Shown here: piece after piece, positions 5,518-5,741 of the stretch | Layout of the letters: each line of letters opens with the position of its first letter | Position numbering within the stretch: position 1 is the stretch's first letter | Assembly: GCA_904420265.1 (NCBI GenBank) | Contig: CAJFUU010000067.1 | Coordinates: forward strand, 1 to 5,741 | Length of the DNA: 5,741 nucleotides | Direction: 5' to 3' | Source of the DNA: an uncultured Clostridia bacterium | Lineage (GTDB): Bacteria; Bacillota; Clostridia; Christensenellales; Aristaeellaceae | The notes under the pieces: model-generated | Databases searched by the model: none | What the model saw: the letters and a program-made list of their open reading frames with translations, nothing else | Told to the model about the DNA's origin: nothing | Program-made: the position numbers and the translations under genes

Positions 5518-5741
5518 TTAAATGCGGCGCGCCTTTTCATTGAGTTCAAACAATTTGTTGAGGGCGTCAATGGGCGTCATGCTCACCACGTCCAGTTGCG
5601 AAATTTCTTCTACAAGGCGAATCGGCTCAAGATCAGCAATGCCCAGCTGGCGCTGCGTTCCCCTGCTTTTGTCGAGTATGGTCTTGCCGATGGAGCCGCG
5701 CACCTGGCCGTCTACTTCCAACCGCGCCATAATCTGCCGCG
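5518..5741 (-). CDS. mutS: DNA mismatch repair protein MutS, C-terminal fragment (partial)
   Basis: Only the last 73 residues are in the window; the gene continues past the right edge, so the ATG at 5730 is an internal codon. MutS is the mismatch-binding ATPase that recruits MutL. The visible part begins in the helix after the ATPase domain (RQIMARLE) and ends in the short C-terminal helical segment LVEEISQLDVVSMTPIDAL followed by NKLFELNEKARRI. That tail matches the typical bacterial MutS pattern of L..E(I/L)..LD...(L/M)TP.(D/E)ALN.L.EL. Its position directly ahead of mutL supports the call. Where many MutS proteins have a QLSLF-type clamp-binding peptide, this one reads QLGIADLEP. The TAA is at 5520-5518. 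Confidence 0.9.
   Translation of the reverse strand, partial: RQIMARLEVDGQVRGSIGKTILDKSRGTQRQLGIADLEPIRLVEEISQLDVVSMTPIDALNKLFELNEKARRI

Noticed and set aside
4946..5521. Plus-strand frame of 191 codons opposite the GNAT gene
   Set aside because: The minus-strand frame has a clear GNAT acetyl-CoA loop and ribosome site; the plus frame has neither.
1..5741. CRISPR array, toxin-antitoxin pair, phage or defence genes, tRNA or rRNA genes
   Set aside because: No regularly spaced repeats, cloverleaf, rRNA stretches or marker proteins of such systems were seen on either strand.

Overview
This window is a housekeeping segment of a moderately GC-rich bacterium, most likely Bacillota (Clostridia and relatives). 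Three things point there: the gene order mutS - (GNAT) - mutL - miaA - ynbB on one strand, strong AGGAGG-type ribosome binding sites, and a MutL with the C-terminal endonuclease motifs that replace MutH outside Gammaproteobacteria. The placement rests on gene order and motifs only; genus or species cannot be called.

All confident genes are on the minus strand and are transcribed from the right edge to the left. From right to left: the C-terminal 73 codons of mutS (cut by the window edge); a GNAT-family N-acetyltransferase; full-length mutL; miaA with a TTG start; a decayed, internally deleted copy of ynbB; a leader of about 220 bases; an intact ynbB-like PLP-enzyme gene; and a strong bidirectional terminator. 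At the extreme left, bases 1-56 may hold the tail of a convergent plus-strand gene.

MutS and MutL form the mismatch recognition and strand-nicking system. MiaA prenylates A37 of tRNAs that read UNN codons. YnbB is a fold-type I PLP protein of the Cys/Met metabolism family that commonly accompanies miaA in Bacillota. Gaps are 17 nt (mutS-GNAT), 11 nt (GNAT-mutL) and 41 nt (mutL-miaA), so mutS to miaA looks like one operon. I see no strong terminator before the hairpin at 100-135.

The most interesting item is the ynbB relic at about 1688-2035. Its 5' part matches codons ~12-72 of the intact gene and its 3' part matches codons ~375-422 plus about 35 nt of 3' flank. The two parts join within about 8 nt, so roughly 0.9 kb of the middle has been lost. 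Its ATG overlaps the miaA stop codon (TAATG). It lies where Bacillota often carry hfq, and no hfq is visible. I also note a four-copy 21-bp repeat in the mutL linker and a missing canonical clamp-binding motif in the MutS tail. I found no defence system, mobile element, CRISPR array or clearly novel system.
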